Below, in pieces: positions 18,386 to 27,179 of a DNA stretch of 64,000 nucleotides. The notes beneath the pieces are model-generated. The model was not told the origin of the DNA, did no database searches, and saw only the letters and a list, made by a program, of their open reading frames with translations. Source of the DNA: Neobacillus mesonae (GTDB lineage: Bacteria > Bacillota > Bacilli > Bacillales > Cytobacillaceae); NCBI RefSeq assembly GCF_023715155.1, contig NZ_JAMBNQ010000002.1:248001-312000 (forward strand). Reading direction: 5' to 3'. Made by a program: the position numbers and the translations under genes. The number at the start of each line of letters is the position of its first letter. Position 1 is the first letter of the stretch.

Positions 18386-18415
18386 GCATAAAAATCGCTG
18401 CACTGTCAAAAAATA
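18386..18415 (+). promoter_or_regulatory. Candidate sigmaF promoter of spoIIQ
   Basis: GCATA (18386-18390), a 15-base spacer, then TCAAAAAATA. The first part matches the sigmaF -35 element, and the second matches GGnrAnAnTw at all but the two leading G positions. spoIIQ is a forespore sigmaF gene in B. subtilis. It lies about 70 bases upstream of the start codon. Confidence 0.4.
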
Positions 18416-18483
18416 AAAAATTTTTCATGACTTGTGTATATAATTCTAGTTATCTGTTCAGAATGATTGCTGAGGTGATGAAA

Positions 18484-19404
18484 ATGAGAGAGGAAAACAA
18501 TCGATCTTCTCAAGGTTCAAAAGTAAAACGCTTCTTTAAAAAGCGTTGGGTGTTTCCAGCCATTTATATCGCAAGTGCAGCAATCATTTTAACAGGAGTT
18601 CTTTGGTATCAATCTGCCGCAAATAATACGGACAAGTATGATTACAAGTCTACTGATTTAACCGGCAAAAAGAACCCGCCTGCAGTGGAAGTTAACAAAG
18701 CATTGGAAAACTTCAAAATGCCAGTGGCAAAGGCTGACTCTGCTGTAATTAAAACGAAATTCTATGATTTTAATGGAAAAGCAGAAGATCAGGAAGCAGC
18801 ACTCGTATTTTACAATAATACGTATTCGCCAAACACTGGTGTGGATCTCACAATGCCAGACGGCAAAACATTTGATGTTACTGCGTCTTTAAGCGGAAAA
18901 GTAGTCCGTGTTGATGATGCTGATGCGGTTCTTGGAAACGTAATTGAAATCGAACACGATAATGGTATTGTAACACAATATCAATCTGTGAAAGACATTC
19001 AAGTTGAAGAAGGCGACGTTGTAAAACAAGGTGATGTTCTTGCAAAAGCTGGACAAAGCTTGTTCAATGAAAAGGCTGGTACACACGTTCACTTTGAAAT
19101 CCGCAAAGATGGTGTAGCAGTAAACCCAACTGAATTCTTTAACAAACCTGTAAGTTCTTTAGTTCAAGAAAAAGTATCTGAAGATAAAAAATCAACGGAA
19201 ACACCTGCAGCTGAACAGAAAAAGATGGAAGACCCAGCAAAGTCTTTAGATGACAACAAGTCAATTGATAGCGACAAGTCAACTGAAGATGACAGTCAGT
19301 CAATTGAAGATGAAAAGTCTACTGATGACGGCAAGTCCATTGATGACAGTAAGCCATCTGATGAAGGCGAGTCTACCAACACAACAGAGAGCACAAACTC
19401 ATAA
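18484..19404 (+). CDS. spoIIQ: Stage II sporulation protein Q
   Basis: SpoIIQ is a forespore membrane protein that binds SpoIIIAH across the intermembrane space, forming the channel that supports the engulfed forespore. The 306-residue protein has one N-terminal helix (about 22-43) and a degenerate LytM domain (about 115-215): the usual first zinc histidine is Asn (NTGVDLTMPDG) while HVHFEIRKDG is kept, as expected for SpoIIQ rather than an active endopeptidase. The last 75 residues are acidic, Ser/Asp/Lys-rich repeats (DDnKSIDSDKS type), longer than in B. subtilis. The start was set at the second ATG, 6 bases after GAGGTG. Confidence 0.93.
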   Translation: MREENNRSSQGSKVKRFFKKRWVFPAIYIASAAIILTGVLWYQSAANNTDKYDYKSTDLTGKKNPPAVEVNKALENFKMPVAKADSAVIKTKFYDFNGKAEDQEAALVFYNNTYSPNTGVDLTMPDGKTFDVTASLSGKVVRVDDADAVLGNVIEIEHDNGIVTQYQSVKDIQVEEGDVVKQGDVLAKAGQSLFNEKAGTHVHFEIRKDGVAVNPTEFFNKPVSSLVQEKVSEDKKSTETPAAEQKKMEDPAKSLDDNKSIDSDKSTEDDSQSIEDEKSTDDGKSIDDSKPSDEGESTNTTESTNS

Positions 19405-19544
19405 TCGGCGACTGCTGAGAAATGACGACAGTCACTAATTCGATTCACATGACAATATAAAAGCAATACTGTAACAAAGGGGAAGGGGAAGACATCTTTC
19501 CTCTTTTTTTTGTCTTTTTTAGGGTAAGGCGGCGGTTCGTATGT

Positions 19545-19615
19545 AAAGCTCCAACATGGTGCCTGACACCACCGCGGACATGATTCGGGACGCGGTGAGG
19601 ACAGTTTTATACTTT
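19545..19615. repeat. Dispersed repeat with palindrome GGTGCCTGACACC
   Basis: GGTGCCTGACACC is a near-perfect palindrome followed by GCGGACATGATTCGGGAC. The reversed word GTCAGGCACC recurs at about 33630, and GGGTGTCAGGC in the terminator at 10098. It looks like a short interspersed element. The remainder of 19405-19728 holds a weak hairpin with a T run near 19480-19515 and no gene. Confidence 0.5.
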
Positions 19616-19728
19616 TTTAGGGTGGACTGTTTTTGGGAAAGGTATGTTATTGAAAGCCTTTGTAAGATGCTTGAACCCAATTGTGTGTGTTAGAATGGTT
19701 GTAAAGATTTTTAGAGGGGGGTTACGAA

Positions 19729-21720
19729 GTGAAGAAATTTATGGGTCTGCTGCTTGCTGCAGTAATGGTTTTGGTGTTTGCAGGCTGCAGTAAAGAGCCG
19801 CAGCCACAGGACCGTTTCGCGGAATACATAGATTTATGGAATAAACAAAAGTTTGATCAGATGTATGACTACCTTTCGGCCAGTGCGAAAAAGAAAATCT
19901 CTAAAGAGGAATTTACAAGCCGTTATGAAAAAATTTACAGTGATTTGGAGATTTCCGACCTTAAGCTAAATTTTAAGAAGCCAAAGGAAGATAAGCAGGG
20001 CAAGGAGGAAAAAGCCCAATATTCTTTTACGGCAAAAATGAACAGCATTGCAGGACCGATTTCATTTGACTATAAAGCCAATCTGAAGAAGGAAGAAAAA
20101 GAGAAAAAGAAAAATTGGTTCGTTGATTGGAATACCGGGTTTATTTTTCCACAGCTAAAAGAGGGAGACAAAATCAGCTTGAGCACTGTCAAGCCAAAGC
20201 GGGGAGAAATTCTGGACCGCTCCGGCAGTGCCTTGGCAGCAAACGGCCAGGTGTACGAAGTGGGGGTTGTCGCTGGAAAATTGGATAACTCCGTGCTGGA
20301 GCCGCTGGCCAAGCTTTTACAAATGACCCCTGAAGAGATTAACAAAACGCTTGATGCCAGCTGGGTACAGGAAGGAATGTTTGTGCCGCTGAAAAAAATC
20401 TCAATGGATGACAAGGATCGGATCAAACAGCTCGTGGCGCTCGAACCGGTTCAGACCCGCAAAGTCGAAGGAAGGGTCTATCCTTACGGTAAGGCTGCGG
20501 CACAGCTGGTCGGCTATGTAGGACCGATTACGGCTGAAAAGCTGGAAAAATTAAAGGACAAAGGCTATACCGCAAATGACGTCATCGGCATGCGCGGCCT
20601 TGAACAGGTTTTTGATGAACAGTTAAAAGGAACAACCGGTGTAACCATTTCTATTAAAAAAACGGACGGAACACAAGAAGTACTGGCAGAACAGCCGGTA
20701 GTGGATGGTAAAGATGTTAAACTGACCATCGATGCCGAATTGCAGAAAACTATTTTTAATGAGATGGGCAAGGAAGCTGGAACAGCAGCGGCGATGAATC
20801 CAGTGTCAGGCGAGACATTGGCACTTGTATCAACTCCTTCATTTGATCCGAATCAGGCGACACTCGGCTTTTCAACTGATGAATGGAAGGCACTGCAGGA
20901 AAATAAGCAGAAGCCTTTATTGACCCGGTTCAGCCAAGGTTATGCGCCGGGATCAGTGATGAAGCCAATCACCGCGGCGGTCGGACTTGAGAGCGGTGCA
21001 ATTAAGCCGGATGAAGGCGTGAAAATCGATGGCTTGAAATGGCAAAAAGACAAATCATGGGGCGGCTACTATGTAACACGGGTTCACTCCGGCAGTCCAA
21101 TCAATTTGGAAAAAGCATTCGTATATTCTGATAACATTTATTTTGCTCAAGCAGCATTGAAGATTGGAAAAGACAATTTTACCGCTGGTTTGAAAAAGTT
21201 TGGCTTTGAAAATAAGCTGGATTATGCGTATCCGCTCGAGGCCTCTAAAATAGGCGGACTCGGAAATGATATCGCGCTTGCGGACTCTGGATACGGCCAA
21301 GGCCAGATCCAAATGAGTATTGTACATCTAATGTCGGCGTACACACCGTTTATGAACAATGGCAATATGATCAAACCGATTTTACTGGCGGACGACAAAC
21401 CTGGACAGGTGCTTCAAAAAGCGGTTGTATCGCCTGACCATGCAGCCTTAATCGCCGCAGACCTGCGGAAGGTGGTCGGGGATGCCCACGGCACAGCCCA
21501 TGCTGCAGATATCAATGGATACCCGCTGGCTGGCAAGACCGGCACTGCTGAAATCAAGCAGAAGCAGGGCGAAACCGGAACAGAGCTCGGCTGGTTTGTC
21601 GGATATAATGTAGATAATCCGAAATTAATGATTGCCATGATGGTCGAAGACGTCCAAAAACGCGGCGGCTCTGGTATACCGGTGAAAAAGGTCAAGAATA
21701 TTTATACAAAGTGGAAATAG
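19729..21720 (+). CDS. pbpC: Class B penicillin-binding protein, PBP3-like, lipoprotein
   Basis: This 663-residue transpeptidase cross-links peptidoglycan. The signal peptide ends in FAGC, so it is lipid-anchored. Domains in order are a MecA-type NTF2-like domain (about 27-140), a PBP dimerisation domain (about 150-310) and the transpeptidase with S409-V-M-K412, S467-D-N469 and K603-TGT606. The MecA-like N-domain and lipobox match B. subtilis PBP3 (PbpC); proteins of this group often have low beta-lactam affinity. The start is GTG behind GGGGGG. It is monocistronic, between two repeat-filled gaps. Confidence 0.9.
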   Translation: MKKFMGLLLAAVMVLVFAGCSKEPQPQDRFAEYIDLWNKQKFDQMYDYLSASAKKKISKEEFTSRYEKIYSDLEISDLKLNFKKPKEDKQGKEEKAQYSFTAKMNSIAGPISFDYKANLKKEEKEKKKNWFVDWNTGFIFPQLKEGDKISLSTVKPKRGEILDRSGSALAANGQVYEVGVVAGKLDNSVLEPLAKLLQMTPEEINKTLDASWVQEGMFVPLKKISMDDKDRIKQLVALEPVQTRKVEGRVYPYGKAAAQLVGYVGPITAEKLEKLKDKGYTANDVIGMRGLEQVFDEQLKGTTGVTISIKKTDGTQEVLAEQPVVDGKDVKLTIDAELQKTIFNEMGKEAGTAAAMNPVSGETLALVSTPSFDPNQATLGFSTDEWKALQENKQKPLLTRFSQGYAPGSVMKPITAAVGLESGAIKPDEGVKIDGLKWQKDKSWGGYYVTRVHSGSPINLEKAFVYSDNIYFAQAALKIGKDNFTAGLKKFGFENKLDYAYPLEASKIGGLGNDIALADSGYGQGQIQMSIVHLMSAYTPFMNNGNMIKPILLADDKPGQVLQKAVVSPDHAALIAADLRKVVGDAHGTAHAADINGYPLAGKTGTAEIKQKQGETGTELGWFVGYNVDNPKLMIAMMVEDVQKRGGSGIPVKKVKNIYTKWK

Positions 21721-21728
21721 TGTTTAAA

Positions 21729-21762
21729 AAATAACACCTGGTTGGCAGGTGTTATTTTTTTT
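21729..21762 (+). terminator. Terminator of the PBP gene
   Basis: AATAACACCTG-gttgg-CAGGTGTTATT is a perfect stem followed by eight Ts. Confidence 0.9.
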
Positions 21763-21834
21763 GTACTTTTAGTGGCTTTGGAAAAGGAAAGCTGGGTGGT
21801 GCTTTGCTAAAGAGTGTGAGTTTTATACGTGCCC

Positions 21835-22490
21835 GAATCATATTTCTATTCATGGTTTCGGGAAAATAGGAGCAGTCTAGTTGCCCGAACAGCATCCCAT
21901 TCGATGAATTGGGTAAAGTAGAGGCGATCTAGTTGCCCGAACGGCACCGCGTTTGAAGAATTGGGTAAAGTAGAAGCGATCTAGTTGCTCGAACAGCATC
22001 CCTTTCTATGAATTGGGTAAAGTAGAGGCGATTTAGTTGCCCGAACGGCACCGCGTTTGAAGAATTGGGTAAAGTAGAAGCGATCTAGTTGCTCGAACGG
22101 CATCCCTTTCTATGAATTGGGTAAAGTAAAGGCGATTTAGTTGCCCGAACAGCACCGCATTTGAAGAATTGGGTAAAGTAGAGGCGTTCTAGTTGCCCGA
22201 ACGGCATCCCTTTCTATGAATTGGGTAAAGTAAAGGCGATTTAGTTGCCCGAACAGCACCGCATTTGAAGAATTGGGTAAAGTAGAGGCGTTCTAGTTGC
22301 CCGAACGGCATCCCTTTCTATGAATTGGGTAAAGTAAAGGCGATTTAGTTGCCCGAACAGCACCGCATTTGAAGAATTGGGTAAAGTAGAGACGGTCTAG
22401 GTACCCGAACAGCAACTTTTTCAATGAAAACGGTAAAGTTGAGCCTGTCCACGTGCCCGAGAAACATCTTTTTTTCAAAGATTCAGTCAT
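21835..22490. repeat. Array of about 12 units, TTGCCCGAA family, 52-bp pitch with 104-bp dimers
   Basis: Units of 52 bases contain TTGCCCGAAC, a GCACC or GCATCCC segment, GAATTGGGTAAAGTA and GGCG. TTGCCC pairs with the following GGGTAA through one G-U. Two unit types alternate (TTTGAAGAATT and TTTCTATGAATT), so the middle of the array is a 104-base dimer repeated almost exactly. Confidence 0.9.
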
Positions 22491-22556
22491 CTAGAACCCC
22501 TATACGTGCCTTTTGAAGACGGGAAATGTCACGTAAAGAGGTTCTATGTCCCCTCG
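22491..22556. repeat. Long imperfect hairpin at the array end
   Basis: CTAGAACCCCTATACGTGCC and the later CACGTAAAGAGGTTCTATG form a long imperfect stem. The sequence resembles the block at 11.7 kb (ACGTGAC and GTAGA words). From 22557 to 22766 there are further short inverted repeats, such as CCTCTT with GAGAGG and GGGG with CCCC, but no RNA family I recognise and no gene. Confidence 0.45.
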
Positions 22557-22766
22557 GAAAAGGGGAAGAAAACAACTTTATAAGATGGTTATTTTCTTCC
22601 TATTTTTCGACTCATTGCTCTTGCTTCTTAAAGTATCTTAAATGATGACTGCAGAGCTGAAGTCCTCTTGGATGTAATTGAGAGGAGCTCTCTTAGCTGT
22701 CTTTCAAGGGGAAGCTGCCGCGCTGCAAAACCCCGGTGCTATTTGCTTGGTAAAGAATCTCTATAT

Positions 22767-23213
22767 TTATATAAGATTCTCCTTTTTCCAACCGAATCTT
22801 TTTACGTATTCAATATAAACATCGTTTCCTATATCCTCAAGCAGCCTTTTAGTAAATTCTTCTCTATCTAGTTTAAAAGGATAGTAACATATATTAAAAA
22901 TGAACGGTGGTCTTTTAGGTTTATCAATAAACCTTAATATTAAAAGCATACCTAAGAGATATTCTTTATATTCAAACTCACTCCCAATATAAACTGGGAT
23001 TTCGTTTTTGGCGAGCTGCTCCTTTTTAAAATCATCTTGAAGAACGATGGCTGCTTCGGTATCTAGATGTACAGAGTCCAGCTCTACTGTTTCTTTTATT
23101 AGTTTAATTAAATTACCCTCATCTAAATCCTTAACCTTTTCTTTGAAGGAATTCAAATCTTTCTCTACATCTACTTCTAAATTAAGATTCCTTAGTATCA
23201 TTACCAATTTCAA
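22767..23213 (-). CDS. Hypothetical protein, 148 aa
   Basis: I do not recognise this soluble, mixed alpha/beta protein. It is rich in Lys, Asp and Glu, has no signal peptide or membrane helix, and has a hydrophobic core around YLLGMLLILRFID. The start is TTG; AAAGGAGG lies about 9 bases upstream. A nearer ATG behind the same site is in another frame and stops after 12 codons, which supports the TTG. It may be a small cytoplasmic accessory or immunity-type protein, but nothing here proves that. Confidence 0.6.
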   Translation of the reverse strand: MKLVMILRNLNLEVDVEKDLNSFKEKVKDLDEGNLIKLIKETVELDSVHLDTEAAIVLQDDFKKEQLAKNEIPVYIGSEFEYKEYLLGMLLILRFIDKPKRPPFIFNICYYPFKLDREEFTKRLLEDIGNDVYIEYVKRFGWKKENLI

Positions 23214-23354
23214 AGTTCATTACCTCCTTTAATATCTACTATGTAACTTATAAGAAGTACGATCAATAGTCAAAAGGGCCAAAGCTCCAATGAGAAGATC
23301 AAAAAGCAGCACGGTCACAAAGAAAAACTCCTGGAGGGAGCACATACAAGATTC

Positions 23355-23681
23355 CTATTCTCCGATTTCCTCCCCCTCCGGATGCCACTGATATTTTTCC
23401 AAATCAATCACCCCATGCAGCCCGACCTCTACGCCCTCCGCTTCAAGCGACATCCATTGTTCACTGCGGGATTCATCATCTTGAATGGCGATGACTCCTT
23501 TCGCATTGACTACCCGATGCCATGGAAGTCTGTGGGAACGGCTCATAGAATGAAGAATGCGGACTACCTGGCGGGCAGCAAGCCGGCTCCCGGCAAGACC
23601 GGCAATTTGTCCGTACGTCATTACCTTGCCGGGGGGAATATGTTTAATCATCTCAATTACTTTTTCAGTAAAAGGTGTCAC
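23355..23681 (-). CDS. Alkyltransferase-like (ATL) DNA-damage recognition protein
   Basis: This 108-residue protein belongs to the O6-alkylguanine transferase family, but the alkyl-accepting cysteine of the PCHRV motif is Trp54 (PWHRVV). Such ATL proteins bind and flip O6-alkylguanine without removing the alkyl group and hand the lesion to nucleotide excision repair. The DNA-binding segment VMTYGQIAGLAGSRLAARQVVR is intact and includes the base-flipping Tyr. The start is GTG behind AAAGGA. Length and the missing N-terminal domain fit the ATL group. Confidence 0.9.
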   Translation of the reverse strand: MTPFTEKVIEMIKHIPPGKVMTYGQIAGLAGSRLAARQVVRILHSMSRSHRLPWHRVVNAKGVIAIQDDESRSEQWMSLEAEGVEVGLHGVIDLEKYQWHPEGEEIGE

Positions 23682-23961
23682 GAATCCATATCCTTTCTTG
23701 AGCAGTATAGAAATAGTATATAATAATTGAAAAGGGAAGGGCTAGACACCACGGAAAAGTGAAACAATTCACAAACACAGCTCCTTTGGGGGTTCATAAA
23801 CCTTGCCTCTTCAAACCTGACTTCTTTGGAGCTCCACAAACCCACCTTTTGTTAAAATAAATTCCGCAAAACACTGCCGATCATTACGACAGGAAACTCC
23901 ACGAAACACTACCACATCCACATCATACTATTTTTCCCAAAAACGATTATTTAGTCCTATT

Positions 23962-23988
23962 TTGGTAGGATGATAAAACTACTATAAT
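23962..23988 (+). promoter_or_regulatory. Possible promoter of the ESX substrate operon
   Basis: A perfect TATAAT at 23983-23988 has TTGGTA 15 bases upstream. The -35 match and spacing are poor, so only the -10 is convincing. The rest of 23682-24042 holds short imperfect repeats (CTTTGGAGCTCCACAAACCC type) and no gene. Confidence 0.35.
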
Positions 23989-24042
23989 AGTAATGGTAAT
24001 TATGGGGGATTTGTAAAGTTAAGGTAAAAGCGGGTGATTTTA

Positions 24043-24384
24043 GTGGGTATTAATGTGGGATTGGCACATTCTCAAGCGAATCGGGTAAAGGATTGCGCAC
24101 AGTCATTGAGAGGGATTCAGAACAGCATGAGCCAGGTAAAGGGCAGTCTGAATCAAGGCTGGCAGGCAAAAGAGATGACATACGTCAACCAATCGATTGA
24201 GAAGATTAATCAAGAAATTTCACAGCTTTCTTCTAAGCTCCAGCAAATTGGATCGGATATTATCGCTGCGGCTGAACAAATCAAACGGGAAGAGGAAGCA
24301 AAGGCAAGAGCCGAGGCAGAGGCAAAGGCGAAGGCGGAAGCAGAGGCCAAGGCAAAGGCTGAAGCCGCAAAAGCGGGCCGATAA
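24043..24384 (+). CDS. WXG100-like small helical protein of the ESX locus
   Basis: This 113-residue protein is a helical hairpin. The N-terminal half (about 1-80) has the spacing of an ESAT-6/WXG100 fold with a GW turn (NQGWQAKEM) and amphipathic helices on each side. The last 30 residues are an almost pure Lys/Ala/Glu helix (AEAEAKAKAEAEAKAKAEAA). It is probably secreted with, or acts as partner for, the LXG-like protein encoded 50 bases downstream. The GTG at 24043 was chosen because GGGTGAT lies at proper spacing; GTG 24034 is an alternative. Confidence 0.7.
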   Translation: MGINVGLAHSQANRVKDCAQSLRGIQNSMSQVKGSLNQGWQAKEMTYVNQSIEKINQEISQLSSKLQQIGSDIIAAAEQIKREEEAKARAEAEAKAKAEAEAKAKAEAAKAGR

Positions 24385-24434
24385 GCCAAAACTAAAAAAA
24401 ACAAAACAATAGCCAGCAAAGGAGGTATGCTCGT

Positions 24435-25613
24435 TTGGCGTTAATCAAAGTACATACAGATTATGTAAGAAGTACGGGAAACATTCTCGGTACGAAAATT
24501 GCCAGAGTGGAGGACGTGAAAGGGGATATCTCCTCATTACGACATGGGATTGACCGCAAAATTTTAAGCCGCAGAAATATTGACCTCAAGCTAAGCAGCT
24601 CTTTGAATGAACTCAACAAAATTGTCATGCACATGCGCGAACTTGATCGATTTATCGATCAATCGATGGACCGCTATCAACGGACAGAGCAGGGGCTTGT
24701 GAAAAAGTCAGGGGAAATAAAAGCTTCTAAAGGCAGTAAAAAACAAGAGGAATCCAGCATCATGAATGATATCTTAGGGGTCATTGACAAGGTGGACTCC
24801 GCTCTCGGCGATGGGGATAATGTTTTGTTAGCCTCACAAGTTTTTTCACTTTTGGCAGCGAGCGGATATACCCGCAAGCTCAACATCCGCTACATCAATG
24901 GTAAACCGACATTTTTGCAAAAAATAAAGGGTGACTACAAATTTACGGTGCGGGCAGATGCTTCCTGGACACGTCGTGGAAACTACTCTTCTAAAGTGGC
25001 CCGTGCCATTTATAATTTTTCCAAATCGAATCCGACGAATCCGATTGTTAAACAGCTTCATAAACTTGTGACTTCGTATACAAGCCCATCTGCGATGTTG
25101 AAGCATGCGGCAGGATTCCCGAAAAACGTGAACGGGATGATGAAGGCGAATACGTTAGCAGGCACATTCCACGGCCGGATTACGGCGGGTACGAAAGAGG
25201 TTGCGGAAGCCGTATTGGATGGAAAAGGCTGGACGAAAGCGGCCAGGAAAATCCCGCTGGCGGGGACCCTTATTTCTATTGGGGCAAATGCAGGAGAAAT
25301 TTGGGACCCGGCGAATGCCAATAAGACCTTTGCGGAAAAAACAGGCAGAGCGGCTGCTGGATTTACATCAGATCTTGTAGCCATTTCCGGCGGTGTAAAA
25401 GTCGGCGCTATGATTGGCAGTATCGGCGGCCCGGCTGGTATTATTATCGGCGGTGCTGTCGGGGGTGTAGTAGGTGCTGTGGCAAGTACGGTTTTTGAAG
25501 ATCAAATCAAGGAAGTCGGTGAAAAGGCCGGCGCATTGGTCGACAGCGGGATTAAAGCAGCATCATCAGGTATTGGAAAAGCTTTTAAATCAGTAGGAAG
25601 CTGGTTTAAATAG
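24435..25613 (+). CDS. LXG-like candidate ESX substrate with glycine-rich hydrophobic tail
   Basis: This 392-residue protein has a helical N-terminal region (about 1-95) as in WXG/LXG substrates of type VII secretion and a basic middle region I do not recognise. The C-terminal stretch (about 300-350) is hydrophobic and glycine-rich (VKVGAMIGSIGGPAGIIIGG), which could insert into membranes. There is no signal peptide. It starts with TTG behind AAAGGAGG. Followed 20 bases later by a small membrane protein, it has the layout of a toxin and immunity pair, though no toxin domain is recognisable. A structural role is possible. Confidence 0.6.
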   Translation: MALIKVHTDYVRSTGNILGTKIARVEDVKGDISSLRHGIDRKILSRRNIDLKLSSSLNELNKIVMHMRELDRFIDQSMDRYQRTEQGLVKKSGEIKASKGSKKQEESSIMNDILGVIDKVDSALGDGDNVLLASQVFSLLAASGYTRKLNIRYINGKPTFLQKIKGDYKFTVRADASWTRRGNYSSKVARAIYNFSKSNPTNPIVKQLHKLVTSYTSPSAMLKHAAGFPKNVNGMMKANTLAGTFHGRITAGTKEVAEAVLDGKGWTKAARKIPLAGTLISIGANAGEIWDPANANKTFAEKTGRAAAGFTSDLVAISGGVKVGAMIGSIGGPAGIIIGGAVGGVVGAVASTVFEDQIKEVGEKAGALVDSGIKAASSGIGKAFKSVGSWFK

Positions 25614-25633
25614 TAAAAAGGTTAGGGTGAATT

Positions 25634-25969
25634 ATGACACCGGAAACATTGGAAATCATCAGAGGTTTGATTGTTTATTATTTATGTATCCAAGTAATAT
25701 ATAGTGTTTTAATTATGATTTTTGGACAGATGATCCTGAATATTTATGAGGCAGGGTATTATGAAAATCCCCGGAATCTTTTTGAAAAAGTACTGACGTT
25801 CATCGTGAACTTCTTTTTTGGGGCAGGGGCTTTTATTGCCAAAAAGGTGAAAAAGTACTCATGGGCAAAACGGAAACTTCTCATGCTGATGGCAAATATT
25901 ATTCTGTTTATTGCCAGCGTCATTATCTACTATATTCTTAAATTTATATTGGAAGCTATTTTTCTATAG
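25634..25969 (+). CDS. Small membrane protein, candidate immunity or ESX accessory
   Basis: This 111-residue protein has about three membrane helices (residues 10-35, 53-70 and 83-110) separated by a short basic loop (KKVKKYSWAKRK). I do not recognise the family. It lies between the LXG-like gene (20 bases) and the next gene (15 bases), so it is in the same operon. A membrane partner next to a protein with a membrane-active tail fits an immunity protein, but it could also be a secretion component. The start ATG follows a weak AGGGTG. Confidence 0.55.
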   Translation: MTPETLEIIRGLIVYYLCIQVIYSVLIMIFGQMILNIYEAGYYENPRNLFEKVLTFIVNFFFGAGAFIAKKVKKYSWAKRKLLMLMANIILFIASVIIYYILKFILEAIFL

Positions 25970-25984
25970 AAAGGAGGGGGAGAA

Positions 25985-26791
25985 ATGGAGTATATTATCA
26001 CGTGCACCGCTGAGGAGCTTGCGTTAATGGTCACGGTCTGCGGATATCCCGGTGTTGCGAAGGGGATTGCGGAGGCATCTCTCGGTGAAAAAACGCCGCA
26101 GGAATGGGAAGCCATTATGGGGACGGCCGCCCGTCAGTTAATCCTGAAGCAGGTGTGGGACAGTGAAAAAGAAAGGCGCGATGAAGTTCCCTTTAGCGAG
26201 GAAGCACAGCAGTTTATCCGCGAATATGTGGAATCGAAATGGATGATTCGCTGTGTGCACCAAACGGGGGCCAATATTTTAATGATCCACCATGTCGGGC
26301 AGGACAAATGGATGAGCCATGTCATTGACCAGGACATGTTCCATGAATTTTCTTACATAAATGAGGAAGAAATTCCTGAAATCATCCGAAGCTATTATTC
26401 TTTTTCGGACGCACCTTCGGAAAAATCTGCATCATTCCAGCTTACGGACAAGATGTTCGATTTACTGAGCAAGCCGGATAAGACTGAAAAGGTTAGGAAA
26501 AAGAACCGCTTTGCACCGGAAGAAGAGCAAAGCTTTGATCATTTTATCACAGACCTGGAAAAAAATTCCTGGTTGCTGATGAATATTTCTTTTTTCAATA
26601 TCCCAAGCATGGAAGCTGACCCGATTCTTGAAAATATCGTGTTCTTCCTGCCATCAGATGCCGGCATTTGGATTGTCGAATACACGGAAGACCGGAAAAC
26701 CCCTGTCCATATTGAGCTGAACACCCATGAAGAGTGGTGCGGCCTGTTAAACGGCGTGGGTACCGTGGCAGCAATGGTGAATCAGGGATAA
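25985..26791 (+). CDS. Unknown soluble protein, possible ESX chaperone (EspG-like role)
   Basis: This 268-residue acidic protein lacks signal peptide and membrane helices. The N-terminus reads MEYIITCTAEELALMVTVCG, and the C-terminal half contains a beta-rich segment (VFFLPSDAGIWIVEYTED). The overall size, the opening aimed at a regulatory or binding fold and the location between a substrate gene and essC recall EspG-type chaperones of mycobacterial ESX systems. I cannot show homology by eye, so this is inference from context. The start follows AGGAGGGGG. Confidence 0.5.
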   Translation: MEYIITCTAEELALMVTVCGYPGVAKGIAEASLGEKTPQEWEAIMGTAARQLILKQVWDSEKERRDEVPFSEEAQQFIREYVESKWMIRCVHQTGANILMIHHVGQDKWMSHVIDQDMFHEFSYINEEEIPEIIRSYYSFSDAPSEKSASFQLTDKMFDLLSKPDKTEKVRKKNRFAPEEEQSFDHFITDLEKNSWLLMNISFFNIPSMEADPILENIVFFLPSDAGIWIVEYTEDRKTPVHIELNTHEEWCGLLNGVGTVAAMVNQG

Positions 26792-26799
26792 TGGGGAAC

Positions 26800-27015
26800 T
26801 TCATTAGCGGGGGGGGGATCCCCCGCGATTGTTAGTCCCGTCCTACTGTCTCAAATATCAAGGGGGAGCCCGTGATCCAAATATCACGACGGCAAGTTCA
26901 TGGTATCTCACCAATCGGGTGCATGCAGCAGTTATGCCTCGCATATACTTCTTGCTTGCGCTAAGCCTTGAAGCGCGGGGATTACTGCCTGTTAATGCAG
27001 GATAAAAGCAGGATG
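26800..27015. repeat. Structured element between substrate operon and essC
   Basis: It starts with GCGGGG, a run of nine Gs (26809-26817), ATC and CCCCGC, a hairpin. It continues with several short inverted repeats (CCCGTGATCC with ATCACGACGG; GCGCTAAGC with GCGCGGGG) and ends in ATTACTGCC-TGTTAATGCAGG. The end matches that of the element at 12418-12550. It might be the decayed right end of an IS200/IS605-type element, but no transposase remnant is visible. 27016-27179 shows no gene. Confidence 0.4.
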
Positions 27016-27179
27016 ACACCATCACGTTTGTGGTGGTTTTTGTTGTTGATAGGAAAAAATGCCTAGCTGCCAGCTGGAAAAATGATTCCAAAGATAGTAC
27101 TCATTACGTAAAAAGTTCTTTATCATATAAAATATGGAAAAAATACGTAAAGTAGCAGGACTCTAGGGAGAGAACCGTC

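Noticed and set aside
22640..22766. A riboswitch or other leader before position 22767
   Set aside because: Short inverted repeats are present, but I could not match it to purine, SAM, TPP, manganese, lysine or T-box consensus, and the adjacent gene runs towards it.
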